A stretch of 64,000 bases of DNA from Gammaproteobacteria bacterium (GCA_024279945.1 JAJRRA010000054.1:32114-96113); one strand, 5' to 3'; shown: positions 9,215 through 18,452, counted from the stretch's first letter. Numbers and translations are program-made. Notes: generated by a model not told the origin, from the letters alone.

Positions 9215-10291
9215 GTGCTGATAAAAGGAGTTGCGGCAGGTGTTCCCAGTACCCCTGGATACCTGCCGGGCATCTACATACAAAAACTTGAAAGTCTGGC
9301 GGAAGAGAAAGGGCTGGACATTGCGGCCTTATTGGCTCAATTACCGGAGTCTATTCGCTATCCCCTGGACCACTTCGGCACGGCAATGGACGTAAGGTAT
9401 GAAGATTACCTGATCCTCGTTCGCGTGGTGTTGCATGCTGTCGCTCGTGCTGAAAGGGGGCATTGCGGGGGGTTGGGGCTGCGTTTTGGCAGCTCCTTTG
9501 GTGTCCCGGATTACGGCATTCTGGGTTATGCCATGTTGAGTTGCCGGGACTCGGGGCAATGTCTGCGGACTTTTAGAAACCTCAATGATTTGTTCAGCAA
9601 CCTGGCGGGACTCGAACGTAAGTTTGTCTGGCGTGAAGGGGAAGTTGCCTATCAATGCACTGCTCATCTCCATGACGATGACATCGCTCGATTTGAACTG
9701 GAGACTGCGCTCGCCCAGTTCACAGTCCTGCGTAGTTTGCTGGCCGAGCCTGAACAATTTCAGTTCCAGCGCGTATGTTTCAGTTTTGCAGAACCCGCCA
9801 GAACGGCAGACTATCATCGGCTCTTCCGGTGTTCCATCTTCTTCAATCAACCGGTGACGGAAGTGGTTGTACCGGAAACGATGCTGGAAGAGTCTTTCGC
9901 GCTGGCGAATAAGGAAGCCCGGGCCGCCTGCCAGCGGCAATGTGAAGGACTATTGAGAGGCATGGAGAGCGCGGGCATGGTGTCAGAACGTGTGCGTCAA
10001 TTTGTGTTGCAGGTGCCAGGAAATATCCCGGACCTGGATCAAGTCGCCCGTCAGTTAAATCTCAGTTCACGCACTCTGCGACGCAAGTTGGCGCAGGAAA
10101 ATACTACCTATCACGAAATTGTAAAAAACGTACGTGAACACCTTGCGCGGCGTTATTTATCCGATACTGCCCTGGAAATCAAGGAAATCAGCTATCTGCT
10201 GGGTTACTCCGAAGTAGCCAATTTCCAGCGAGCATTCAAGAAATGGGTTGGTCAGGCGCCGGGGCAATACCGCTCAGTCAGGGCCGGATGA
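9215..10291 (+). CDS. AraC/XylS-family transcriptional regulator (paralogue 1)
   Basis: A 358-residue regulator: an N-terminal effector domain of the arabinose-binding-like type (about 20-210) and a C-terminal AraC HTH domain (about 265-350) with two reading helices, SSRTLRRKLAQE and EVANFQRAFKKW. I chose GTG 9215 because VLIKGVAAGVPSTPGYLPGIY then aligns end to end with the paralogue at 17379, and GGAAG lies 8 bp upstream. The HTH region is almost identical to that of the paralogue, so both probably read the same operator. Its stop overlaps the convergent hydrolase gene stop by 14 bp. It is the best candidate, with its paralogue, for control of the 21-bp-period operators in this window. Confidence 0.88.
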   Translation: MLIKGVAAGVPSTPGYLPGIYIQKLESLAEEKGLDIAALLAQLPESIRYPLDHFGTAMDVRYEDYLILVRVVLHAVARAERGHCGGLGLRFGSSFGVPDYGILGYAMLSCRDSGQCLRTFRNLNDLFSNLAGLERKFVWREGEVAYQCTAHLHDDDIARFELETALAQFTVLRSLLAEPEQFQFQRVCFSFAEPARTADYHRLFRCSIFFNQPVTEVVVPETMLEESFALANKEARAACQRQCEGLLRGMESAGMVSERVRQFVLQVPGNIPDLDQVARQLNLSSRTLRRKLAQENTTYHEIVKNVREHLARRYLSDTALEIKEISYLLGYSEVANFQRAFKKWVGQAPGQYRSVRAG

Positions 10292-12185
10292 TTGGGAGGG
10301 TGATGCGGGACGGGTGATCGGCGTCCCGCAGCAGGCTTATCTCCGGCGCTGGTTCCAGGATTGGCGTATCGAAGATATCCTTGTCGGCGCAGGTGACGGT
10401 TACCCGAATGCGGTTACCCTTCCGGAAGAGCCAGGCGGTTGGTTGTAGTTCAATGACCAGTTCCGCCGCTTCCCCCGGTGTGAGTGGCATCCTGTCCGCC
10501 TCGCCGCCCGGGTGATAAGGCAGACCGGCGTTGTCATATGGCGCCGCACCCAACTTGCGGTGCGAGGCGCGCAACTGTCCCTCGGTCACGTAGACCGATT
10601 CTCCATCGGGCGACACTTCCTCCAGGTACACGAAAAAGTCCCCGTCATCCGCGGTCGACGTGGTCCATAGATGCGCAACGGGATGACCCGTGATCTGCAG
10701 CCGATGCTTGAGTGGTTCGGTCGTGTACGTCAGGCCTTTTCGGTCGTTCTCCGCCTGCGCCGTGTAGGGCGGCTGGGTGGGTGGTCGGTCCACAGTGGCG
10801 GTGCCCCCTCCGCAGGTGAGCGTCCAGCGGTTGTCCACACAGATCGCGGTTGTGTAATCCACCCGGTAGCGGTCGCCGCCGCTGGTTTCCGGCTCCTGCG
10901 TGGACAGTATGCCGTCGTTGATGGATTCGATGCTGCCTGATTTTTCGCCGCGGAAGAAATAATCCGTGCGTTGCTCCTCCGGCAATGGCCAGGTCTTGCT
11001 GGAACGCCACGCATGCTCTTCGTCCGCGCCCATGACGTAGTAATGGATGGGGTCTTCGTCCAGCACGCCGTTGTCGATGCCTTTCAGCCAGTAGTCGAAC
11101 CAGCGCAGGTATTCCGCACCCTGGTCGAACTTGGCGACCCCCCCGTGAAACCATGGGCCCATGACGGTTTTCTTTGTATTCGGATAACTGCGAAACCAGA
11201 ACAATGAATCCTTACAGAAGCCGTCGAACCAGCCGCCGAGATGATAGGCCGGGATGCCGGAGGCCGCGATCCTGTCGAGCAAGGGGTAAACACTGCGTTC
11301 GATGTGAACCGGCTGCCCGCTTCCCGCGGTGACACTGTCGCGATACGGCGCGCTTCGCACCGTGGCGAACGTATCGGGATTGTCCCGGTGTTGTGACGTG
11401 GCCACGGCCAGCATGCTCCCGTCGTGGTCTTCGTCTACCGGGGTCACCGGTGAAGCGGTCGTGCCGCCGATTTCGACACAGGGCGTCACATCACAATCAC
11501 ACGGTGCGCGGGATACCGCTTTGCGGTCCCGTTCCGCCTCGATGATCCCCTTCCAGCCGGGCGGAAGGGGCGCCGCGAAGTCGGCACTCTCTACCAACGA
11601 ACACCAGGAATACATGGGCCACAGGTTGAAAATCCCTCCGGGATAGACGAAAGAGTACGCGTCGAGCCAGGCCACCTCGGGAAAAATTGCTTTCAGATGT
11701 AGAGGCGCTTCGGCGGCTGCAAACAACTGTGTAATCCCGAGGTAAGATGCCGAGTACATACCAACGTTGCCGTTAGACCACGAACGGGTACCCAACCACT
11801 CAATCACGTCATGAGAGTCCCTGGCTTCTTCCGGTGGATAGTAGCCGGTCTTGCTGCCCCAGGAAGCGCCCGCTCCCCGGACATCGGCCACCGCTATTAC
11901 GTATCCGTGCTTCAGCACTTTCACCAGATACGGCATGGCATCGAGTATCGTATTGATTCGGCCAGCCACGAACGATGACCGTTGATAACGGCTCATGGTA
12001 ACGAGGACAGGAAGCGTCTCCTCGTGCAGTTTCCCGTTCCTGGTCGGCCGGTAGTAATCGAGTGCAATGCGCGTGCCGTCCCGCACTTTCACGTACTGTG
12101 AAAAACGACGCCAACCGTCATATTTCTCCACCGAGTAGCCGGTGTATTGGCCAAATCTCGATTGCTTCTCAATCTCACTCATCAT
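10278..12185 (-). CDS. CocE/NonD-family hydrolase (X-Pro dipeptidyl-peptidase-like esterase)
   Basis: A 635-residue alpha/beta hydrolase of the cocaine-esterase/X-prolyl-dipeptidase family (S15), which cleaves esters or amides. Visible: YVKVRDGTRIALDYYRP at the N-terminus, DVRGAGAS oxyanion region, nucleophile elbow GMYSASYLG (S147; the usual first Gly of G-x-S-Y is Ser here), a helical cap, and a C-terminal jelly-roll domain (about 410-635) ending with an arginine-rich strand. GAGGG precedes the ATG pair at 12185/12182. No signal peptide, so probably cytoplasmic. It is the last gene of the minus-strand operon starting at 17069 (84 bp after the amidase). Between about 230 and 290 it has an unusual Cys/Thr-rich insertion (CDCDVTPC). 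Confidence 0.87.
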   Translation of the reverse strand: MMSEIEKQSRFGQYTGYSVEKYDGWRRFSQYVKVRDGTRIALDYYRPTRNGKLHEETLPVLVTMSRYQRSSFVAGRINTILDAMPYLVKVLKHGYVIAVADVRGAGASWGSKTGYYPPEEARDSHDVIEWLGTRSWSNGNVGMYSASYLGITQLFAAAEAPLHLKAIFPEVAWLDAYSFVYPGGIFNLWPMYSWCSLVESADFAAPLPPGWKGIIEAERDRKAVSRAPCDCDVTPCVEIGGTTASPVTPVDEDHDGSMLAVATSQHRDNPDTFATVRSAPYRDSVTAGSGQPVHIERSVYPLLDRIAASGIPAYHLGGWFDGFCKDSLFWFRSYPNTKKTVMGPWFHGGVAKFDQGAEYLRWFDYWLKGIDNGVLDEDPIHYYVMGADEEHAWRSSKTWPLPEEQRTDYFFRGEKSGSIESINDGILSTQEPETSGGDRYRVDYTTAICVDNRWTLTCGGGTATVDRPPTQPPYTAQAENDRKGLTYTTEPLKHRLQITGHPVAHLWTTSTADDGDFFVYLEEVSPDGESVYVTEGQLRASHRKLGAAPYDNAGLPYHPGGEADRMPLTPGEAAELVIELQPTAWLFRKGNRIRVTVTCADKDIFDTPILEPAPEISLLRDADHPSRITLPIIRP

Positions 12186-12269
12186 AATACCCTCATACTG
12201 AATTTACCTTGCCAGCTTGGCGGTGGAAACTGGAACGACCTGCAAACATAGATGAATCCCAGGTCGCTG

Positions 12270-13778
12270 CTACGGCGAACAGGAGTCGTCCTGGATTTTT
12301 GTGACATGCACGGGGGGTATTTGCCCGAATAACGACGGGTTCGCCCTTTCCAATTGTGCGGCGATATGAATCAGATCCGGCTCCCGCGCCCACGGGGCCA
12401 TAAACTGTATGGCGAAGGGGCAGCCGTTATGATCCAGGCCGGCGGGCAAGGAAATTGCCGGCAGCCCGGTCGCGTTGGCCGGGCTGGCATAGCGGGCGGC
12501 ATCTGTCAAACGCTGTACAAAAGTTTCGAAATCGTCGCTGCAGGACAGTTCGTAACCAGCGCTGAAGTGCGGGCACTGGACCGTCGCCAGCGGTGTGAGC
12601 AACAGGTCAAAACCACGTTCCCAGAAGTACCCCCACTGGCGCGTAAACAGCGGATTCAGCGCCTCCGCCGCAAAGTGTTCGCCTAATGTCACTTCGGCGG
12701 CGGCAACGATATGGTTGAGCACCTGCACGCTGGTGTTGCGAGCGGAAAGTTCAACGCCAAAGGCCTGTGCCGTGGCCTGCAGGCCCACACCCAGCGGGTT
12801 AATCCAGCTGGCGTTCATGAACGCGGGGAAAAAGGACTCGAAATCACAAATGTCATTTTCATGCACTTCCTCCACGGTGTGTCCCATTCCTTCCAGGGAT
12901 CCGCCGATGTCGAGGACAGCCTGCTTCAGCAAAGGATCCACGTTGTCGGTACGCGACCAGTCAGCAATAGACAGACCGATACGGAATTTCCGTTCCGGGC
13001 CGTACATCTCGTCCACGAATGGTTTGACCGGTGTGGGATAAGGCATGAAGCCGCTGCCCAGCGGCTTTTGGTAAAGTTGATCATGGATGGCCGCGCAATC
13101 ACGTACGCTGCGAGTGACCATGCCCTCGACGCCGGACGGAAAAGTGCCTTCGTTATAGCCGACGGGCATGGGATTGAGGCCACGGCTGGGCTTCAAGCCC
13201 ACCAGCCCCGTCCAGGCTGCGGGGAAACGAATGGACCCGGCGCCGTCGGAAGCGCTGGCCACGGGCAGGATTCCTGACGCCACAACGGCGCTGGAGCCAC
13301 CGGAAGAGCCACCGGACACGCGATCCAGGTTCCAGGGGTTGCGGGTTTTGCCAAACTTGGGAGATTCCGTGACAAAACTCATGCCGCCCTCAGGGCAGGT
13401 GGTTCGGCCCAGCAGATTAAAGCCGGCGCGGCGCCAGTTCAGGGTCAACGGATCATCCAGGTCCGAAATGTAGGTTTCTTGCCAGGCATAGCCGTTTTCC
13501 TGGTGACGCCCTTTCATCCTGGAACCGAGATCCTTGAGCAACGTGGGGACGCCATGGAATGGACCGCCCGAATTCATGCCGTCCCGGTACGGATCAGTGA
13601 CGACATCGTCGAAGATTTCGATTACTGCATTGAGTTTCGGGTTCAAAAGCTCTACCGCTTGTACCGCTTGCACGGCCAGTTCTCTTGCGGAGACTTCGCC
13701 ATCGCGGACGAGTTCCGCCATTGCGGTGGCATCGAGGGCGGCCCATTCTGTCCAGTCCATAAGTTGTTTATCTTGCAT
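12270..13778 (-). CDS. Amidase (amidase signature family)
   Basis: A 502-residue amidase-signature hydrolase that cleaves carboxamides to acid plus ammonia or amine. The Ser-cisSer-Lys triad is visible: K82 in LLKDLGSRMKG, the cis-Ser in GGSSGGSS (S158/S159) and nucleophile S182 in GAGSIRFPAAW. The canonical DTGGSIR is changed to DGAGSIR, as in many non-GatA members. Length and order are normal. It begins 2 bp after the stop of the upstream VOC gene, and is therefore translationally linked to it in the operon MFS, DMFase-like, VOC, amidase, CocE-like. There is no signal peptide. The context suggests that it works on an amide produced by or parallel to the DMFase-like step. Confidence 0.92.
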   Translation of the reverse strand: MQDKQLMDWTEWAALDATAMAELVRDGEVSARELAVQAVQAVELLNPKLNAVIEIFDDVVTDPYRDGMNSGGPFHGVPTLLKDLGSRMKGRHQENGYAWQETYISDLDDPLTLNWRRAGFNLLGRTTCPEGGMSFVTESPKFGKTRNPWNLDRVSGGSSGGSSAVVASGILPVASASDGAGSIRFPAAWTGLVGLKPSRGLNPMPVGYNEGTFPSGVEGMVTRSVRDCAAIHDQLYQKPLGSGFMPYPTPVKPFVDEMYGPERKFRIGLSIADWSRTDNVDPLLKQAVLDIGGSLEGMGHTVEEVHENDICDFESFFPAFMNASWINPLGVGLQATAQAFGVELSARNTSVQVLNHIVAAAEVTLGEHFAAEALNPLFTRQWGYFWERGFDLLLTPLATVQCPHFSAGYELSCSDDFETFVQRLTDAARYASPANATGLPAISLPAGLDHNGCPFAIQFMAPWAREPDLIHIAAQLERANPSLFGQIPPVHVTKIQDDSCSP

Positions 13779-13780
13779 GG

Positions 13781-14275
13781 CTATGTTCCAGGTTCCGGCT
13801 TGTTAATCGCATCCAGATCCTCCAGCGGAGGGAAAAAGGATCCTCCCGCCTCCATTAGTTCAATAATGTTGCCGAAAGGATCACGGCAATAGATAGCGGT
13901 CTTCTCGTTCCCTTTGCGACCGGGCCGGTTCATCACGATACCGCCGAGCTTTTCCAGCCGTTCAAATTCTTTCAGCACATCGTCTACCTCAAAGGAAAGA
14001 TGACGAATGCCATAATCGTTCGCACCCCTTTCCAATGGGCTGCCTTGTGGCCGGGGAGAGGCGTATTCCCACAGCTCAAGATAGCAGTTGACGCCAACCA
14101 TGATGTATCCGCGCGCCGCTGAATTCTTCAGGCCCACGCCATGGTCGTATACGTCATTGGGTGCTTCCCAGCTTTCTTTTGTCCATAATTTGAAACCAAA
14201 CATCTGCGTATAGAATTCTCGTGCCCTCTCCAGATCCGGCACCGAGATTGCTACATGACTGAGGCCTTGAATCAT
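13781..14275 (-). CDS. Single-domain VOC family protein
   Basis: A 164-residue vicinal-oxygen-chelate protein (glyoxalase/bleomycin-resistance/dioxygenase superfamily). The metal-ligand positions are kept: H6 in LSHVAISVPDLERAREFY, His in GIRHLSFEVDD and Glu in NIIELMEAGG. One full fold repeat needs to dimerise or pair within the chain to form a site. The ATG at 14275 overlaps the stop of the DMFase-like gene by 4 bp (ATGA), and its own stop is 2 bp before the amidase start, so it is firmly embedded in the operon. It may be a lyase, isomerase or dioxygenase for the pathway intermediate. Confidence 0.85.
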   Translation of the reverse strand: MIQGLSHVAISVPDLERAREFYTQMFGFKLWTKESWEAPNDVYDHGVGLKNSAARGYIMVGVNCYLELWEYASPRPQGSPLERGANDYGIRHLSFEVDDVLKEFERLEKLGGIVMNRPGRKGNEKTAIYCRDPFGNIIELMEAGGSFFPPLEDLDAINKPEPGT

Positions 14276-15921
14276 TGCTGTACTCCTTTTCCATTTCGTT
14301 CAGGTTCTTCGGCGAAGCGGTCTAGTATGTTTCGTGTGATTTGCTCGGTCATGGGTTCGCGCAATCGCAAGCCATTGACCCACTCGCAACTGCCGGCGTT
14401 GAAGACAGTGCCGCCGTTGCGCGTAAACAGCGCCATCATGCCTGCGCCATATCTGCTCGCAGCCAGACTCTCCACACTCACATTGTCGTGGAGGATTTCG
14501 CTGGCGAAGAGCAAGTCGCCATCACCTCCGAAGAGATAGGCGCCCTTGTTGCCGTGGTCTTCTTCCAGGTTGGATGACGGTCCCATGGCCAGGATTTCCA
14601 GTGTCTCCGGGGCACCATCGGTATGGGTGGGATACGGCAGGCCGTTGCGGAAGGTAAAATCAACACCATCCACCTCGTAGGCAAAGATGCGCGCCTCTGC
14701 ACCGAGGATGTCACCGAAGTAGAGATCGGTCTGTTCAAATACCCAGTGTTCCGGACGGTAGACCGTATAGCCTTTTGCGTGGCGGGGATTGAAACCGCCC
14801 CATCCAACGTAAACGCCGTTCAGGCCGCTGAGGCCGAAGGTCAGGGTACCCGATCTTCCAATCCTGGGGTCTTGCCAGCTACTGGTCATGCGCTGCGGGT
14901 CGCTGGCGGCCAACGGGTCGCGCTCACGTGCAAAATACTTGTAGCAAACCTGCGTGTTGCCCTGTTTTTCCAGCCGTATCTGCCACAAAAAATTGGCGCC
15001 AAAGCGCGCTACGTTACCGCCGCTGTCCACATAGGTATCCACCGCATCGCGCATTTCTGCACTCCAGTATTCGTCGTGCCCGACAAACACGACGGACTTG
15101 TAGTTCTTTAACAGTTCAGGCCGAAAATGGAGATCATGCTGCGTGGCGAAGTCCAGCCTGTAGCCATTATTTTCCGCCCAGACGGCAAAGTGGCGCTCGT
15201 ACATCGCCCAGCCGGCTGCTACATAATATTTCGAAAAGCCGCGTGTGCAGGCCCATTCCAGAGCAGGGTACCGGGGAATGGCGCCCTGGTCGGGCGGATT
15301 ATCAATGGGTAACCGTGGTACGCCGACAGGCAACCATGCCTGACCCCGGGCCCATGGGCGCTGCAGACTCAGTACCGGTGACATCTCGTTGACGTCGGGC
15401 CCCTTGACATTGCCTTCGTAGTGGTTGGCGCCTCCCCAGCCGTTATAGGCTATCCAGGTGCTGGTAGCACAGACCAGCAAAATATCAGCAGTCTTCCCCG
15501 GTTCGGCGGACCGCACGACAAAGAAATGATGGTGCTCCACGGCTTCACCTGCATCGTTCTTCGCTGTGCTTATAACCAGGTATCCACCGGAACAGAGATC
15601 GGTGGGGATTCTCCATGAATGGGCTACCGGCCAGCCGCAGCCATTTACGGAACAGTCCGGTGGTGTCTCATGCCAGTGGCCGGGCAGGTTGCCGGCCGTG
15701 AAAACCACTTCCGGATCGGCACCGTCGCGCACGATTGAGATGGAATAGGTTTTGGCCGTGGTGCAGGTATGAAAATCGACCGTATCGCCGGGGGCGTAGG
15801 AAATGGCGTCTGTGTAACACCACACTTCCAGTTCATCCGGATTATCGGTCGGAAATTCATACCAATTGGTGTGAATCAGGTTGTAATTTTGACCCATGGC
15901 CATGTTCCATTTTGTATTCAT
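14272..15921 (-). CDS. N,N-dimethylformamidase large-subunit-like protein, cytoplasmic (paralogue 1 of 4)
   Basis: A 549-residue protein resembling the catalytic beta subunit of N,N-dimethylformamidase (DMFase). An N-terminal beta-sandwich (about 28-138, YAPGDTVDFHTCTT) is followed by the catalytic-like domain with the hallmark STWIAYNGWGGANHYEG (about 154-170) and GHDEYWS (281-287; E284). DMFase uses a mononuclear iron held by two Tyr and one Glu; these conserved Tyr/Glu motifs are the candidates, an assignment made from memory of the family. Unlike the three paralogues at 21-29 kb it has no signal peptide. It lacks the LamG domain of full DMFase beta chains. No small alpha-subunit gene was found. 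ATG 15921 overlaps the MFS stop by 4 bp and has GGAGG upstream. Probably an amide hydrolase of unknown substrate. Confidence 0.75.
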   Translation of the reverse strand: MNTKWNMAMGQNYNLIHTNWYEFPTDNPDELEVWCYTDAISYAPGDTVDFHTCTTAKTYSISIVRDGADPEVVFTAGNLPGHWHETPPDCSVNGCGWPVAHSWRIPTDLCSGGYLVISTAKNDAGEAVEHHHFFVVRSAEPGKTADILLVCATSTWIAYNGWGGANHYEGNVKGPDVNEMSPVLSLQRPWARGQAWLPVGVPRLPIDNPPDQGAIPRYPALEWACTRGFSKYYVAAGWAMYERHFAVWAENNGYRLDFATQHDLHFRPELLKNYKSVVFVGHDEYWSAEMRDAVDTYVDSGGNVARFGANFLWQIRLEKQGNTQVCYKYFARERDPLAASDPQRMTSSWQDPRIGRSGTLTFGLSGLNGVYVGWGGFNPRHAKGYTVYRPEHWVFEQTDLYFGDILGAEARIFAYEVDGVDFTFRNGLPYPTHTDGAPETLEILAMGPSSNLEEDHGNKGAYLFGGDGDLLFASEILHDNVSVESLAASRYGAGMMALFTRNGGTVFNAGSCEWVNGLRLREPMTEQITRNILDRFAEEPERNGKGVQQ

Positions 15922-17069
15922 TTCTTTTCCTCCAAAGGTGCCGTTTCGGTGACATAAGCCAAGAGCAGAAGCGGCAGCGCGGCCAGATAGCACACCGCTG
16001 AGAACCCCAGCGCGCGGGTAAAGTCAGTTCCGCTGATGAGCAAGCCGGCGATGGCCGGGCCAATCATGGCACCGGTGGACTGGCTGGCGGGAATCAGCAC
16101 CACCAGCTTGCCTGAGGCATCATTTTTAGCGACTCCGCCTTGAATATAGGGCAGGCCCAGATTCCAGGTATAGTTGAATACCACCATGACCATTAAAAAC
16201 CCCGTTGCGGTGAGGTTTCCGGACATGGCGAAAAAAACACCAAGATGACTGACGATGATTGTGGGCATCTGCCATTTCGTCCCCCAGCGGTCGCTCATCC
16301 ACACGGCTTGAACGGAACCGAGCACGCCCAAGAGCATGCCGACAGACAAACCGTAACCAATGGCATCGGGCTCCAGATTCATGCCCCGGCCCAGGCGTTC
16401 GACAAAGGCCCAGAACGCTCCCAGGCCCACACTCCAGATGAGCAAGGCGCTGAGTAGAACCAGTCCCGGCACAGAATATGAATGGTGCTGTTTCGCGTCC
16501 GCTCGGCGCGAAGCGGGCGCATGGCGCGGCAGTTTGTCCAGCATGGGCATGAGCGCCAGGGCCATAAGAACCCAGACCCACAACATCGTGGGAACGCCCC
16601 ACCTGGTTATGCCGATGGGAAACAGGGCCAGGCCCAGACCGCCGTAAACCACCTGGAAGATGATGGCAGTGCTGAAAAGACGTTCAGGCCGTGCGGATGC
16701 GCCGATGACGCGAAGCCCCAACACGTAGGCGGAACCAGTACCGAAAAAACCGATCAGGATGCGACAGATCAGCAGTGGCGCAAAGCTGTCGAGTCCCAGG
16801 TTGATCAAGTTACCAACCGCGACTGAAGCGGCTGTAAACAGTCCGGCGCGGCGCAAATCGACCCGGTTGATCCACAGCGGGGCGACGAGCGAGGCCGCCA
16901 GCATGGCGCCCAGTTCCCCGGCAACCAGGAAGCCAAGTTCGTGACTGGCCAATCCCCAATGATCGGCCAGCGCGCCGACATAGACGGGTTGCACGATAAA
17001 AACCGATGAAGCCAGCACCGTCAGGCCGATGGCGGGGAACAGAGTCGAACGTGTGCTGGCTTCGGACAT
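15918..17069 (-). CDS. MFS transporter (paralogue 2 of 4)
   Basis: A 383-residue major-facilitator carrier with about 12 helices, the first gene of the minus-strand operon. Its N-terminal FIVQPVYVGALADHWGL and the later FNYTWNLGLPYIQGG match the other three carriers of this subfamily, but overall it is the most diverged together with 37953-39143. I chose ATG 17069 because it begins just before the first helix; no strong ribosome site is visible and an in-frame TTG lies at 17111. It probably moves the substrate of the operon (an amide or related compound) across the inner membrane. The stop overlaps the next start by 4 bp. Confidence 0.85.
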   Translation of the reverse strand: MSEASTRSTLFPAIGLTVLASSVFIVQPVYVGALADHWGLASHELGFLVAGELGAMLAASLVAPLWINRVDLRRAGLFTAASVAVGNLINLGLDSFAPLLICRILIGFFGTGSAYVLGLRVIGASARPERLFSTAIIFQVVYGGLGLALFPIGITRWGVPTMLWVWVLMALALMPMLDKLPRHAPASRRADAKQHHSYSVPGLVLLSALLIWSVGLGAFWAFVERLGRGMNLEPDAIGYGLSVGMLLGVLGSVQAVWMSDRWGTKWQMPTIIVSHLGVFFAMSGNLTATGFLMVMVVFNYTWNLGLPYIQGGVAKNDASGKLVVLIPASQSTGAMIGPAIAGLLISGTDFTRALGFSAVCYLAALPLLLLAYVTETAPLEEKK

Positions 17070-17139
17070 GGGTTGGCGGTGTGCTCTGAGGAGATTGAAA
17101 GATATGACCAAAGACCGGCTTTGAGCGCAACATCAAAAG

Positions 17140-17167
17140 TGGCCAGCCTTATGGTCAAATCGGTCGG
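17140..17167 (-). promoter_or_regulatory. Candidate AraC-type operator (CGACC-N16-TGGCC on minus)
   Basis: On the minus strand CGACC and TGGCC boxes are 21 bp apart (plus-strand cores GGCC 17141 and GGTC 17162), about 72 bp upstream of the MFS start at 17069. It lies in the 309-bp divergent gap between the amide operon and the second AraC gene, so it could serve either. Confidence 0.5.
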
Positions 17168-17338
17168 AAGTCCTAAAGTTGGGAAATAGCGGGGACGAAT
17201 TCGGGTACGGATGGTAAAATTTCCTGAAATTATGGAATTGACTGGGTGAATAGCTGAAAATGCCCCGGGTTTCACGGACACCTGGATCAGCAGTAATTGT
17301 CAAGGTAACTATCGTCTGGGGGGGTGGCCCATGTGATT

Positions 17339-17347
17339 TGGTATAAT
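17339..17347 (+). promoter_or_regulatory. Extended -10 promoter of the second AraC gene
   Basis: TGGTATAAT is a perfect extended -10 element (TGnTATAAT). It lies 31 bp before the TTG start at 17379, and a G7 tract (17318-17324) and a TGGCC box (17325) sit just upstream, where a -35 would be; no consensus -35 is present. Confidence 0.65.
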
Positions 17348-17378
17348 AAAGCGGTATATTTAATCGCCGGAGAATGCT

Positions 17379-18452
17379 TTGCTGACAGACCGGACAGCGG
17401 CCGGTATACCCAGCGCCCCTGGATATATACCGGGTATCTACATCCAGAAGCTCGCGTATCTGGCCGAAGAAGAGGGCCTGGGTTTTCGTTCGTTGTGGAA
17501 CCAGTTGCCGGATTCGGATAGATGTTCCTCGGGGCGCGTCGCCACCGTGCAGATCAAATATTCAGACTATCTGGGCATTGTTCGGGGTATGCTGGACACT
17601 TTGCAACGAAATGGCCTTGGTGATGGTGCGGGGCTGGGGCTGCGTTTTGGCGCTCAATTTGGCATTGTGGATTACGGTATTCTGGGTTATTCCCTTCTGA
17701 GTTGCCGGGATCTGGGGCAATGTCTGCAGACCCTCCAGAAGCTCAGTGGCCTGTTTGGAAACATCGCCGAACTCGAGGGCAAATTCATCTGGCGCGAAGG
17801 GGAGGTTGCATGTCAATGGACATCGTATTTAATTGATGAGGACCTGGCCCGATTCGAACTGGAGTCTTGTACGGCCCAGTTCATGGCCCTGAACACGCTA
17901 TTGAGGGAACCGGAACGGTTTCAGCCCATGGGCGTTTCCTTCTCCTTTCCGGAACCACCGGTGACCCGGGATTACAGCCAGCTTTTCCATTGCCCCATCC
18001 GGTTCAGCCAAGCGGTGACGGAACTGGTTTTGCCTTCAGCGCTGCTGGATGAGCCCTTTGCTCTGGCCAATAAAGAAGCTCGCGAGGCCTGCACGCATCA
18101 ATGCCGTATCTTGTTGAAAGACCTGAAAAAAGGCGGCCTGCTGACCGAGCGGGTACGGCAGCTGGTTTTTCGGTCGCCGAGGGATGTTCCGGAGTTGGAA
18201 GATATCAGCCGGCAATTGAATCTGAGCGCACGTACCCTGCGCCGTAAGTTGGCGCAGGAAAGTACTACCTATCAGGAAATCGTCACAAGCGTACGCGCGC
18301 ACCTGGCACGGCGTTATCTGTCCGACACCATGTTGGAAATCAAGGAAATCAGCTATCTACTGGGCTACTCGGAAGTGGCCAATTTCCAAAGGGCTTTCAA
18401 AAATTGGGTTGGGCAGGCTCCGGGAGAATATCGTTCAATCCGGACCGGATGA
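17379..18452 (+). CDS. AraC/XylS-family transcriptional regulator (paralogue 2)
   Basis: A 357-residue regulator with the same plan as the protein at 9215-10291: N-terminal arabinose-binding-like effector domain and C-terminal two-helix HTH domain. The reading helices SARTLRRKLAQE and EVANFQRAFKNW differ from the paralogue at only a residue or two, whereas the effector domains differ more, which suggests one operator and two inducers. The start is TTG with GGAG 8 bp upstream; MLTDRTAAGIPSAPGYIPGIY aligns with the paralogue's start. It stands between the minus-strand amide operon and the plus-strand TonB/DMFase cluster, and is well placed to control both. Confidence 0.9.
   Translation: MLTDRTAAGIPSAPGYIPGIYIQKLAYLAEEEGLGFRSLWNQLPDSDRCSSGRVATVQIKYSDYLGIVRGMLDTLQRNGLGDGAGLGLRFGAQFGIVDYGILGYSLLSCRDLGQCLQTLQKLSGLFGNIAELEGKFIWREGEVACQWTSYLIDEDLARFELESCTAQFMALNTLLREPERFQPMGVSFSFPEPPVTRDYSQLFHCPIRFSQAVTELVLPSALLDEPFALANKEAREACTHQCRILLKDLKKGGLLTERVRQLVFRSPRDVPELEDISRQLNLSARTLRRKLAQESTTYQEIVTSVRAHLARRYLSDTMLEIKEISYLLGYSEVANFQRAFKNWVGQAPGEYRSIRTG

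Noticed and set aside
10278..10291. 14-bp overlap of convergent stops (and 8 bp at 40453-40460)
   Set aside because: Small tail-to-tail overlaps are common in compact genomes and need no special explanation.
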